Source of the DNA: a virus
Virus record (IMG/VR): IMGVR_UViG_3300037502_000794
Span: 1 to 34,853 of that record
DNA length: 34,853 nucleotides
Strand: one strand, 5' to 3'
Shown: positions 5,751-12,580 of the stretch, piece after piece
How positions within the stretch are numbered: position 1 is the first letter of the stretch
How the letters are laid out: every line of letters starts with the position of its first letter
Position numbers and translations under genes: made by a program
Notes under the pieces: model-generated
Seen by the model: only the letters and a program-made list of their open reading frames with translations
What the model was told of the DNA's origin: nothing
Database searches by the model: none

Positions 5751-6255
5751 CCATCGACATGGCCACCTCAAGCGTCTCGTCGTTGCGACGCAGCCAGCCC
5801 CGACCAAATGTCCCGAATGTAGGCAGGTTGCGGTAGAAATTCTCACGCATCAGGGCCAGCTTCTTGATGACCGTCGCCGGATCTGCCTTCTTCACAGCCG
5901 CGACCGTGGCCGCACCGATGCCGCCATCAGGCTCGACACCGACGATCTTCTGCAACGCTTTCGCGGCCCGCCCGGTGCCGCTGTTCACAGCCCAGTCGAA
6001 CACAGCCCAGTCCACACCGCTCGGCAGCTCGTCGCCCTTGACCTTGTCCCAGTACAACTTCTTGTACAACGGCGATACATCCGCGACGGTCAGCTTCTTC
6101 ATGGCGTCCTTGGCGGCGGGCTTGCCGATCCACTGCTCCCACACCTTGCGGGTGACACCGAGGTTCGTCTCGCCGCCGGGGTCTTTCGGGTGGTGCACAT
6201 AGCCGCCCTCATGTTTGAGCAGCATCTCAAGGCAGTCCGCAAAGTTGTCCTTCAT
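5704..6255 (-). CDS. Endolysin, glycosyl hydrolase family 108
   Basis: This 183-residue muralytic enzyme has the GH108 N-terminal signature with catalytic glutamate in KHEGGYVHHPKDPGGETN and NLGVT, and a C-terminal peptidoglycan-binding domain (about residues 95-165, with AVNSGTGRAAKALQKIVG and DGGIGAAT). It cuts peptidoglycan glycan strands at lysis. No signal peptide is seen, so it needs a holin. ATG 6255 follows AGGAGAAAGAG; an in-frame extension to 6345 lies inside the spanin gene. It is joined to the spanin by an ATGA overlap and overlaps the converging nuclease gene by 47 bases. Confidence 0.9.
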   Translation of the reverse strand: MKDNFADCLEMLLKHEGGYVHHPKDPGGETNLGVTRKVWEQWIGKPAAKDAMKKLTVADVSPLYKKLYWDKVKGDELPSGVDWAVFDWAVNSGTGRAAKALQKIVGVEPDGGIGAATVAAVKKADPATVIKKLALMRENFYRNLPTFGTFGRGWLRRNDETLEVAMSMVSKKSVLSKIASALG

Positions 6256-6590
6256 CTCTTTCTCCTGAACAAGTTCACAAAGCCGCGCGCTATCTCCTGC
6301 GGAGATGGTAGCACCCAGCCAACGACAAGCGCGATCCATACCCATATGGGTATGTCCTGCACGTTGTTGATCGTCACCGACTCGACCTGCGCGGCCTCGA
6401 CCTGCTTCGTCTCGGTGATGATGTCACGGCCAGCCTCGGTGCGCTCCTGATTGGCGACCAGTTGCTGCGTGTTCTCTTTGCCCGCCTGCACATTCGCTGC
6501 CACATTGGGGCCACCGCCGCCCAACATGCCAAGTGGCAGAGCGCCGCAGCCAGCGGTCAGCAGGAATATAGCCAGCAGGCTATACCTCAT
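6252..6590 (-). CDS. Unimolecular-spanin-like lipoprotein
   Basis: The 112-residue protein starts with a lipoprotein signal (MRYSLLAIFLLTAGCGAL; lipobox LTAGC). It ends with one hydrophobic segment (IPIWVWIALVVGWVL) followed by a positive tail (RRKR). An outer-membrane lipid anchor plus a C-terminal inner-membrane segment is the topology of u-spanins such as T1 gp11, which fuse the two membranes at lysis. It sits between a holin candidate and the endolysin. ATG 6590 was preferred over 6614 because the lipobox spacing is then normal. The linker (about 65 residues, ENTQQL...VESVTINNV) is short for a u-spanin. Confidence 0.65.
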   Translation of the reverse strand: MRYSLLAIFLLTAGCGALPLGMLGGGGPNVAANVQAGKENTQQLVANQERTEAGRDIITETKQVEAAQVESVTINNVQDIPIWVWIALVVGWVLPSPQEIARGFVNLFRRKR

Positions 6591-6918
6591 CACCCCGTTC
6601 CCGTGTCCTGACATATGCGCTGGCCCCCATGAACGCCGCCACGACCGCCGCCTGCCCGGTGTAGAACATCGTCATCAGCCCCGTCAGCGCCTCGACGCGC
6701 TCGGTTGCTATCACCGGCGACAGCATCAGGACCGTGAGCACGACCATCGAACCCATAGCCACCCATGCCATATGCCGCTGCTGGTCTTGCTGTTTGTCCC
6801 AGTTCTCGATCCGCAGAAGGCGCTCGTGCTTCCCGATCTCGCCGTTGGTCACCACCCCGTCGCCATCCAGATCGGCCACGTCGAGGATGCTGTCAGACTC
6901 CAGCCGCTTCGGTGTCAT
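6580..6918 (-). CDS. Holin candidate with EF-hand motif
   Basis: This 112-residue protein has a canonical EF-hand loop at residues 16-27 (Asp16, Asp18, Asp20, Gly21, Glu27). Two membrane segments follow, about 50-71 (MAWVAMGSMVVLTVLMLSPV) and about 78-104 (LTGLMTMFYTGQAAVVAAFM), and then a charged tail. Two segments, small size and a place directly upstream of spanin and endolysin suggest a class II holin. The EF-hand suggests a calcium-binding soluble face, which is unusual. It could instead be an unrelated membrane protein, as XhlA-like 8415-8624 is a second holin candidate. Confidence 0.6.
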   Translation of the reverse strand: MTPKRLESDSILDVADLDGDGVVTNGEIGKHERLLRIENWDKQQDQQRHMAWVAMGSMVVLTVLMLSPVIATERVEALTGLMTMFYTGQAAVVAAFMGASAYVRTRERGDEV

Positions 6919-7673
6919 AGCTGCCCCTCGACGACAAGCACACCTTGGAACGAGGTACTAACGGCATTGACTTGCTGCTTCGAGCAGATGGCGCGCGTTT
7001 CGAGATCCGTCTTCTCTGGCAATGCAATCGCATTGTCGAACACGAAATCGATGAACTTGTTGTTGAGCGTCACCTTCGCCGCCGTCGAGAACAGCAGACC
7101 GTGCAGCCGATACATCAGGCGGGCCGTGATGTAGGCAGAGCTGTCAGACCCATGCGAGACGTTGCCGCGCGTGACGTACAGAGTGTGGCCCAGCGGCACC
7201 GTGTAGAGTCCCTGCTCCGTCCGGTTGTTCCCGTTGATGATCCGCGCATAGACGTTGGCAGGAACGCCAGCCGTTACAACGCCCGTTCCAACATAGATGC
7301 TATCGGCCACCGTGCCAGTCAGAGCATACGCGGCATTGATCCGCAGATAGCTCTTCGTCGTGCTAACCGCCGTCTGCCCGTTGGTCGTCACCAGCTCGGT
7401 CTGCTCGCGGTAGTTGGCATCCAGTCCCACGATGGACACCACCGCGTTGGTCGATGCCGAGCTGCTGGAAAGCGTCATCACAGACGCAGACGATGGGTAA
7501 GCGTAGACGCCGCCGTGATCCCACACAGTCTCCTCGACGTTCTGCACATCCGGGTTGAACCCGAACACAAACACGGGCCTCGCGTTGGCGATCTTGCCTG
7601 CGCCCATGCGGATGCCGAACGGGATTTGGCTGGCCCGCTGCCATGTATAGAGCGCCTCGATGTCCGTCGTCAT
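6915..7673 (-). CDS. Virion structural protein, beta-rich
   Basis: This 252-residue Thr/Ser/Val-rich protein contains FVFGFNPDVQNVEETVWDHG near residue 35, later GLDANYREQTELVTTNGQTA and YVGTGVVTAGVPANVYARI. I recognise this pattern from putative structural proteins of marine podoviruses and cyanophages, where the role (tail or fibre accessory) is not defined. ATG 7673 has GGAG eight bases upstream and an ATGA link to the preceding gene. A longer frame to 7697 has no binding site. Confidence 0.65.
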   Translation of the reverse strand: MTTDIEALYTWQRASQIPFGIRMGAGKIANARPVFVFGFNPDVQNVEETVWDHGGVYAYPSSASVMTLSSSSASTNAVVSIVGLDANYREQTELVTTNGQTAVSTTKSYLRINAAYALTGTVADSIYVGTGVVTAGVPANVYARIINGNNRTEQGLYTVPLGHTLYVTRGNVSHGSDSSAYITARLMYRLHGLLFSTAAKVTLNNKFIDFVFDNAIALPEKTDLETRAICSKQQVNAVSTSFQGVLVVEGQL

Positions 7674-8137
7674 GCGTTGTTCTCCAGATAGAGCCACGCC
7701 AGCACCGTCACGAATGCCGTCACGCTGGTGATCATCAGCGCGATCAGCAGGGCCGACACGATGGCATCCTTGATCTCAGCCTTGCGGTGAACGTGATCCG
7801 CGCGCTGCTTCCTGACCGTCGCCTCGATGCGCAGAAGCTCGTCCCACGCAGACTGCCCATAGCTGAATTGGATATACTGCCGGAGCTGCTCGCGCTGGCC
7901 CTCGGCCTGCTTCTTCGCGGCGAAGATGGCGACGGCCTCTTGCTGCACGCTGCCGCTGAATGTCTTGTACCAAGGCGGATCTTGAACGCGGCGTTCGAGG
8001 AACTCCAGATCACTGATGGCCCCCGCCCACTCGGCGAGCTGGCCGCCCATGTCCTGCAACTCACGCCCGAACTCGATGCCGCGCTTGATCGCGTTGAAGG
8101 CGGTGGTGGCCGCTGCGATGATTGTAACCGGGTCCAT
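7670..8137 (-). CDS. Conserved phage protein with C-terminal membrane segment
   Basis: This 155-residue protein has a helical N-terminal part (MDPVTIIAAATTAFNAIKRG), a charged helical middle (SDLEFLERRVQDPPWYK, then AAKKQAEGQREQLRQ) and one C-terminal hydrophobic segment (about 127-150, ALLIALMITSVTAFVTVLAW). The same layout occurs in proteins of marine phages encoded near tail genes, where the function is unknown. It may be a virion or lysis-associated membrane protein. A GGAGGGCTGAGGC leader supports the start. Confidence 0.6.
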   Translation of the reverse strand: MDPVTIIAAATTAFNAIKRGIEFGRELQDMGGQLAEWAGAISDLEFLERRVQDPPWYKTFSGSVQQEAVAIFAAKKQAEGQREQLRQYIQFSYGQSAWDELLRIEATVRKQRADHVHRKAEIKDAIVSALLIALMITSVTAFVTVLAWLYLENNA

Positions 8138-8171
8138 GCCTCAGCCCTCCCTGCTGAAGCAGGATACCACA

Positions 8172-8411
8172 TTACCAGCGCGAGGGGTAAATGCCGTTCA
8201 CGCAGATGACGTGCCGCATCCCTTCCGCATCACGCGCCTTCGTGTCGGGCAGCTTGAAGGTATGCACGCCGTCGCCGCCGTAGGTCGTTCCGAGGATGCT
8301 GAAGAGTGCAGGATTCTGCGCGATGTCTAGGATCTGCCCGTCGCAGAACGCCCAATCTTTCGGGGCAAAGCAGCCCGCGAAAAGCATCACCTGTCCAAAG
8401 TAGCCTTCCAT
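8172..8411 (-). CDS. Phage tail collar domain protein
   Basis: The 79-residue protein is a single tail-collar domain (PF07484 type): GQVMLFAGCFAPKDWAFCDG at the N-terminus, then AQNPALFSILGTTYGGDGVHTFKLPDT. This fold caps or decorates short tail fibres. It lies downstream of the fibre genes and upstream of other tail accessories, so it is probably a small fibre-tip or collar protein. The final part (RHVICVNGIYP) matches the family end, so the domain is complete. Confidence 0.85.
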   Translation of the reverse strand: MEGYFGQVMLFAGCFAPKDWAFCDGQILDIAQNPALFSILGTTYGGDGVHTFKLPDTKARDAEGMRHVICVNGIYPSRW

Positions 8412-8414
8412 GTT

Positions 8415-8624
8415 TCACCCCATCTTCATCAGCACAGAAACTAGCAACATAATGATCGTGCCCGCCGTCCCGATCAGGATCGCTTCGATGCGTTTGATGC
8501 GGATGAACACCTCGCGGAACTGGACATCCACCTCCGTCTGCAAAGAGGCGACATCTTTCTCAAGGCCGTCGATCTTCGGCTCAAGCCGGTCGAGGCGCTG
8601 GTGAGCTGCGGCGACAGTATTCAT
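8415..8624 (-). CDS. XhlA-like coiled-coil membrane protein, holin candidate
   Basis: The 69-residue protein has an N-terminal coiled coil (AAAHQRLDRLEPKIDGLEKD, ASLQTEVDVQF), then a basic-amphipathic helix and one C-terminal membrane segment (AILIGTAGTIIMLLVSVLM). This is the layout of the haemolysin XhlA family, associated with phage holins. ATG 8624 was chosen; GGAG lies eight bases upstream inside the preceding gene. It may work with the EF-hand membrane protein or replace it. Confidence 0.65.
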   Translation of the reverse strand: MNTVAAAHQRLDRLEPKIDGLEKDVASLQTEVDVQFREVFIRIKRIEAILIGTAGTIIMLLVSVLMKMG

Positions 8625-8629
8625 CCTCT

Positions 8630-9085
8630 TCACTCCGGCTTAGTGGGCCAAGTCACGTTATGCGGGAAGCCCGGCTGGCTCGTGATGTCGCGCAGGCTCT
8701 GACGATAGATTTCCCACACAGCCGGGATGTTCGTGCCCTTCTCGGTGTGCATGATGACAATCCAGTCGGTCTGCTGGAGCATGTAGTCACGCTCAGAGCG
8801 AACAGACCGAGCCATCTCCTGTGTGCGGGTTTCGATCTCCGCAGCGGAGGCGTCTGTGATGTCCCAGACCTGCGTCCACGTCCCGTTGATCTGCTGCGGT
8901 TTGCCTTCGTTGACGTTCTTCGTGTGATCCGCAACAGGGCGATCAACGGGCGTCAGCGGATAGACATCGTAGGATGCCAGCAGCGCATCAGGGATGCTCT
9001 TCGGGAAGCTGACTTGCGGATTGTCACGGCGCAGTTGCCCGATTGAGTATTTCTCAGGCTGGCCGTTTGTGAGTTTAACGTGCAT
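8630..9085 (-). CDS. Tail assembly chaperone-like protein
   Basis: The 151-residue protein ends with the pattern of the phage tail-assembly-chaperone family (PF16778 type): RSERDYMLQQTDWIVIM, then VWEIYRQSLRDI and a final FPHNVTWPTKP. The N-terminal half (KLTNGQPEKYSIGQLRRDNP) is like other proteins placed after fibre genes in phage tail operons. It probably helps fold or attach the fibre or propeller protein. The link to fibre assembly is inferred from position. Confidence 0.75.
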   Translation of the reverse strand: MHVKLTNGQPEKYSIGQLRRDNPQVSFPKSIPDALLASYDVYPLTPVDRPVADHTKNVNEGKPQQINGTWTQVWDITDASAAEIETRTQEMARSVRSERDYMLQQTDWIVIMHTEKGTNIPAVWEIYRQSLRDITSQPGFPHNVTWPTKPE

Positions 9086-9088
9086 TTT

Positions 9089-9322
9089 TTACTCCAGTTG
9101 GCTGCGGATGACTTCAAGCATGATCTGCGCTTTGCGTTGCTCTAGCAAAGATGAAGCAAGCAGGTTTTGCAGATTCTCCTTGAAGGATTGTAGTTCGTCG
9201 TCGCCTCCGATCTTGGTGATGGCAAGACGAAAATTGTCGATGTTGACTTGATACTCAGTCACCTCTTTGATGCGGGCATCAAGAGCGGCGGTCAGGATTT
9301 CTTTTTTGTAGTCGGGATTCAT
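9089..9322 (-). CDS. 77-residue helical hypothetical protein
   Basis: The protein is all-helical and charged (ALDARIKEVTEYQVNIDNFR, then LLASSLLEQRKAQIMLEVIR), resembling small proteins that accompany tail-chaperone genes. It starts directly after the propeller gene stop with a GGAGATATAA leader, and ends three bases before the next start. It has no membrane segment or cysteines. It is probably a fibre accessory or chaperone; not recognised. Confidence 0.6.
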   Translation of the reverse strand: MNPDYKKEILTAALDARIKEVTEYQVNIDNFRLAITKIGGDDELQSFKENLQNLLASSLLEQRKAQIMLEVIRSQLE

Positions 9323-10310
9323 TTATATCTCCGTGAAAGCAACACCAGTGCCTTGAGTAGAAGGCAAAGTGCCGGGATCGCTAAACTTAGTGCCAAAACC
9401 GCTATTGGACCACGGATAAGCAGTGATGAAAGGGGTGACGCTGTGGGCAATGGCTATGGCATCATCCCCAGAAGAAAACGCAACGCCACCGCTCGCGCCA
9501 GTAGGCAATGTGCCGGGATTGCTAAACTTACTACCAAACCCACTGCCGCTCCAAGGATAAACAGAAATAAAAGGACTGTCCCAATGGGAAACGGCTATGG
9601 CATCACTATTGGATGTAAAAGCAACGCCAGTTCCACGATTAGGAGGCAGTGTGCCGGGATTGCTAAACTTAGACCCAAACCCACTACCGCTCCACGCATA
9701 GGCGGTGATGTATGGCGAGCTTGCATGAGCCACGGCTATAGCATTTCCATTCGGAGAAAAGGCAACCCCATAGCCTTCTCCAGTAGGCAAAGTACCGGGA
9801 TTGCTAAACTTACTGCCAAAGCCGCTACCACTCCACGGATATGCGGTTACAAAAGGAGTGCCGCTATGGACAACGGCTATAGCGTTTCCAGCAGACGCAA
9901 AAGCAACACCATTTGCATTGCCCCCAGGCAAAGTGCCGGGATTGCTAAACTTACTACCAAACCCACTCCCAGACCACGGGTAGGCAGTAACATATGGAGA
10001 AGTATGATGGGCAACGGCTATAGCATCACCAGCAGAAGAAAAAGCAACGCCATAACCATCGCCGGTGGGCAACGTTCCGGGATTGCTAAACTTAGTACCA
10101 AAGCCGCTATCACTCCACGGATAAGCAGTTATTCGTGGAGATGTAAGATGGGCAACAGCTACCGCGTCACCGGCGGGTGAAAAAGCAACTGCGCGTCCAT
10201 TGCTAGTGGGCAAAGTGCCAGGATCGCTAAACTTAGTGCCAAAGCCGCTGCTACTCCACGGGTAAACATTGATGTAAGGGCTGCCGCCGTGAGCAACAGC
10301 TATAAATTGT
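9323..10310. repeat. Seven tandem 141-bp repeats encoding propeller blades
   Basis: The motif GGATYGCTAAACTTA recurs seven times from 9375 to 10221 at exact 141-bp spacing. Nucleotide identity between units is high in the conserved core and falls in the loop-coding parts, so blades could be exchanged, gained or lost by recombination. Confidence 0.9.
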
Positions 10311-10357
10311 TTTTTGCCAGCAGCCGTGGCTGACAATGTTTTCCAGTTAAGCGGCAT
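9323..10357 (-). CDS. Seven-bladed beta-propeller protein, likely receptor-binding or fibre accessory
   Basis: The 344-residue protein is built of seven 47-residue repeats. Each has H-x-x-(S/T)-P-(F/Y), then AYPWSGSGFGSKFSNPGTLP and GVAFS...DAIAVA. The count of seven and the N-terminal partial strand (about residues 1-23, ending KKQFIAVA) fit a closed WD40-like propeller with velcro closure. Framework residues are almost invariant, while changes cluster in two short segments per blade, as in ligand-binding loops. It follows the tail fibre gene with a TGATG overlap, so it probably sits on the fibre. ATG 10357 has GGAG in front. Confidence 0.75.
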   Translation of the reverse strand: MPLNWKTLSATAAGKKQFIAVAHGGSPYINVYPWSSSGFGTKFSDPGTLPTSNGRAVAFSPAGDAVAVAHLTSPRITAYPWSDSGFGTKFSNPGTLPTGDGYGVAFSSAGDAIAVAHHTSPYVTAYPWSGSGFGSKFSNPGTLPGGNANGVAFASAGNAIAVVHSGTPFVTAYPWSGSGFGSKFSNPGTLPTGEGYGVAFSPNGNAIAVAHASSPYITAYAWSGSGFGSKFSNPGTLPPNRGTGVAFTSNSDAIAVSHWDSPFISVYPWSGSGFGSKFSNPGTLPTGASGGVAFSSGDDAIAIAHSVTPFITAYPWSNSGFGTKFSDPGTLPSTQGTGVAFTEI

Positions 10358-12525
10358 CACGCATCTCCAACACGAGCGCCGTAGACCTGTGTTGATACTT
10401 TCCACAACGTGATGACTGTATATCCGCTCGTGTTCAATGTAGGTGCAACACCGCCATCAGTCTTCCAAACCACACCAGAGCCGCCAAAAGTGGCGTCGGT
10501 CCATGTCAGCGTATAGGCAGAACCATCGTCCACCATCAGCGTGACAGCCTCCCCAGCAGCAAAGTTCGTGGTTTTCGGTGTGCGAGACGCTCCCAGCGTG
10601 ATGAGTTGGATGGAGCCATTGCCGGGGTCGATTTCGAAGGCAGCGCCGTCAGAGATAGTGTAGACATCTTCGAGGATCGTGCCCGTGATGGCCGGATCAA
10701 CCAGAGTATTGGTGAACGCGAGATTGCCAGAGCCATCCGTTTTCAAGAACTGGTTGGCCGTGCCATCCGCCGCAGGCAGCGTCAGCGTGAAGCTTGACGA
10801 CACCGTGCCGGGGGCCTGAAGCGCAACATATTGACCGCCTGTCGTATCTTGCAGCCGCAGATCGCCGGTCGCCGTGATGTCAATTTGCGTTGCGACAATG
10901 CCGCCAGAGGCGTCGTAGATGACTGCTTTGCTGTTGGCGACTGTGCCAGCGGACGAGCCATCAAGCAGGTTGATCTCAGCCGCCGTCGCAGTCAGCCCGA
11001 GGTTGATGAGAGCCGTCGCCGCGTTGGCAACATCCGACAGATTGTTCGACGCCGACAGGAAGCCCGATCCCGGCGTGACGCCCGTTTCCCATGCCGACCC
11101 GTTGTAGACCTTCAGCAGGTTCGACGAGGTGTTGTAGAACAGGTCGCCCGTGTCGAGGCTGGTGACAGGATCGTTGGCCCCGACGCGATATTTTTCCGCG
11201 AAGGATGTCACGCCCGCCACATTCGCGGCCACCGTCGTCACGTCCGAGCTGATCCCGGCGACGGTCGTCACATTTGCAGAGATGCCTGCCACGGTCGTCA
11301 CGTTGGCGCTATTGCCTGCGACCGTCGTCACGTTGGCCGCGATGCCAGCAACGGTCGTCACATCCGAGTCGATGCCAGCCACCGTCGTGACGTTCGAAGA
11401 GATGCCCGCGACGGTCGTCACATTGGCAGCGATCCCTGCAACCGTGGAGACATCCGCAATATCCGCAGCCACCGTCCCGATGTCGGTCGCATCCGCAGCC
11501 ACGGCGGTCACATCCGAGTCAATCGCGGCAACCGCGCTCACGTCGGCGGCAATGCCAGCAACCGTCGTCACATCAGCCGTGACACCAGCAACCGCCGTTA
11601 CATCGCTATCAATCGCCGCCACCGCGCTGACATCGGCCGCAATCGGGCCGAGCGCATCGATGTTGGCCTGCTCTGCCGGAGACGGTGCCGTGAACTCCCA
11701 CGTCGTGTTGCCGAGGTCGTAGACCTTCAGCCGGTTGTCGGTCGTGTTCCAGTAGAGCGCGCCGTCGATCAGCGTGTTGCCGTCATTGTCCACCGACGGA
11801 TCGCTGTTCTTCGCGCCGAGGTAGCGGTCGTCGAACTGGTCGTAGAGCGTCGTGAACGCGCTGACATCCAGCAGAAGATCCCACTTGGCGACATCCGCGT
11901 TTGTCGAGATCGGCAGCGTGCCGGTCGAGGTGTGCGCCGTATTGCAGAAGTAGAGGTTGTCGTTGCCGCCGTCCTTCACAATATCGCGTTGCTTGTAGGC
12001 GGTGCTGGCAGCCCAGTTGCCGCGATAGGTGCCAAGCTCCTGCGCGATGTTCAGATCGCCGTTGCTGTCGAAGGAGAGCAGCTTGTTGGCCCGCGAGGCG
12101 GCAGACTGCGTGAACTCGGTCGTCGAGATCGTCGTGGTCTTCGATGCCTTCAGCGCCCGGTTCAACGTCTCCTGCTGCTGCTGCACCATGAATGTCAGCT
12201 TGTCGAGCGCGGCCTCCACGCTGTCAGCCGGGAACGGGTCGTTGGGAACAATGTCCAGCTCTTGGATCAGATCCTGCTCGCGGATGATGACCAGCGTCTC
12301 GCCGCTCGCAGGAGCCGTGAGCATGGTGACGTTGCCGCCGCCGGAGTTGCCCACCCCGCTGACCGTGTAGTGCGTCGTGATCGTCTTCGTCGTCTCGGTG
12401 CCGTTCGCGGCCCGGATGATGACTGTGAGATCGTCCTCGTCAAAGATCTTGAACGTGTAGGCGAACACGGTCGTGCTGCCGTTCCCGTTGTAGCTGACGC
12501 GGTTGGTTGCGGACGATACGGTCAT
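10357..12525 (-). CDS. Tail fibre protein with T7-type N-terminal domain
   Basis: This 722-residue protein starts with the T7 gp17-like attachment domain (about 1-130; TVFAYTFKIFDEDDLTVI, then DPFPADSVEAALDKLTFMVQ), which binds the tail. A shaft follows. Residues about 300-440 are degenerate ten-residue repeats (VTTVAGISAN type), probably a trimeric coil. The C-terminal part (about 500-722) has beta-rich fibre segments (GQYVALQAPGTVSSSFTLTLP). It binds the host receptor together with the propeller protein. No peptidase or chaperone tip domain is visible. GAGGTGAGCT precedes the start. Confidence 0.85.
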   Translation of the reverse strand: MTVSSATNRVSYNGNGSTTVFAYTFKIFDEDDLTVIIRAANGTETTKTITTHYTVSGVGNSGGGNVTMLTAPASGETLVIIREQDLIQELDIVPNDPFPADSVEAALDKLTFMVQQQQETLNRALKASKTTTISTTEFTQSAASRANKLLSFDSNGDLNIAQELGTYRGNWAASTAYKQRDIVKDGGNDNLYFCNTAHTSTGTLPISTNADVAKWDLLLDVSAFTTLYDQFDDRYLGAKNSDPSVDNDGNTLIDGALYWNTTDNRLKVYDLGNTTWEFTAPSPAEQANIDALGPIAADVSAVAAIDSDVTAVAGVTADVTTVAGIAADVSAVAAIDSDVTAVAADATDIGTVAADIADVSTVAGIAANVTTVAGISSNVTTVAGIDSDVTTVAGIAANVTTVAGNSANVTTVAGISANVTTVAGISSDVTTVAANVAGVTSFAEKYRVGANDPVTSLDTGDLFYNTSSNLLKVYNGSAWETGVTPGSGFLSASNNLSDVANAATALINLGLTATAAEINLLDGSSAGTVANSKAVIYDASGGIVATQIDITATGDLRLQDTTGGQYVALQAPGTVSSSFTLTLPAADGTANQFLKTDGSGNLAFTNTLVDPAITGTILEDVYTISDGAAFEIDPGNGSIQLITLGASRTPKTTNFAAGEAVTLMVDDGSAYTLTWTDATFGGSGVVWKTDGGVAPTLNTSGYTVITLWKVSTQVYGARVGDA
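11215..11645. repeat. 30-bp repeats in the tail fibre shaft
   Basis: About fourteen degenerate 30-bp units (core ACGGTCGTCACGT on the + strand) encode a ten-residue repeat of VTTVAGIxAN type. They lie within the fibre gene and could allow shaft length change by slippage or recombination. Confidence 0.8.
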
Positions 12526-12553
12526 AGCTCACCTCGCTTTGCGCGGCACATTA

Positions 12554-12569
12554 GCATAGTCTGCATAGT
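12554..12569. repeat. 7-bp direct repeat ahead of the tail fibre gene
   Basis: GCATAGT occurs at 12554-12560 and 12563-12569 in the 55-bp gap before the fibre gene. Read leftward it gives TATGCT, a possible -10, but no convincing -35 is present. A weak promoter or regulatory site is possible. Confidence 0.3.
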
Positions 12570-12580
12570 GTGTTGAGACA

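Noticed and set aside
9323-10310. CRISPR array or tandem satellite
   Set aside because: The 141-bp units are open in frame and encode propeller blades. There are no short repeats with unique spacers.
10831-12576. Rightward ORF of 581 residues opposite the tail fibre
   Set aside because: Its Arg/Asp/His-rich repeats mirror the fibre's DNA repeats. There is no binding site or known domain.
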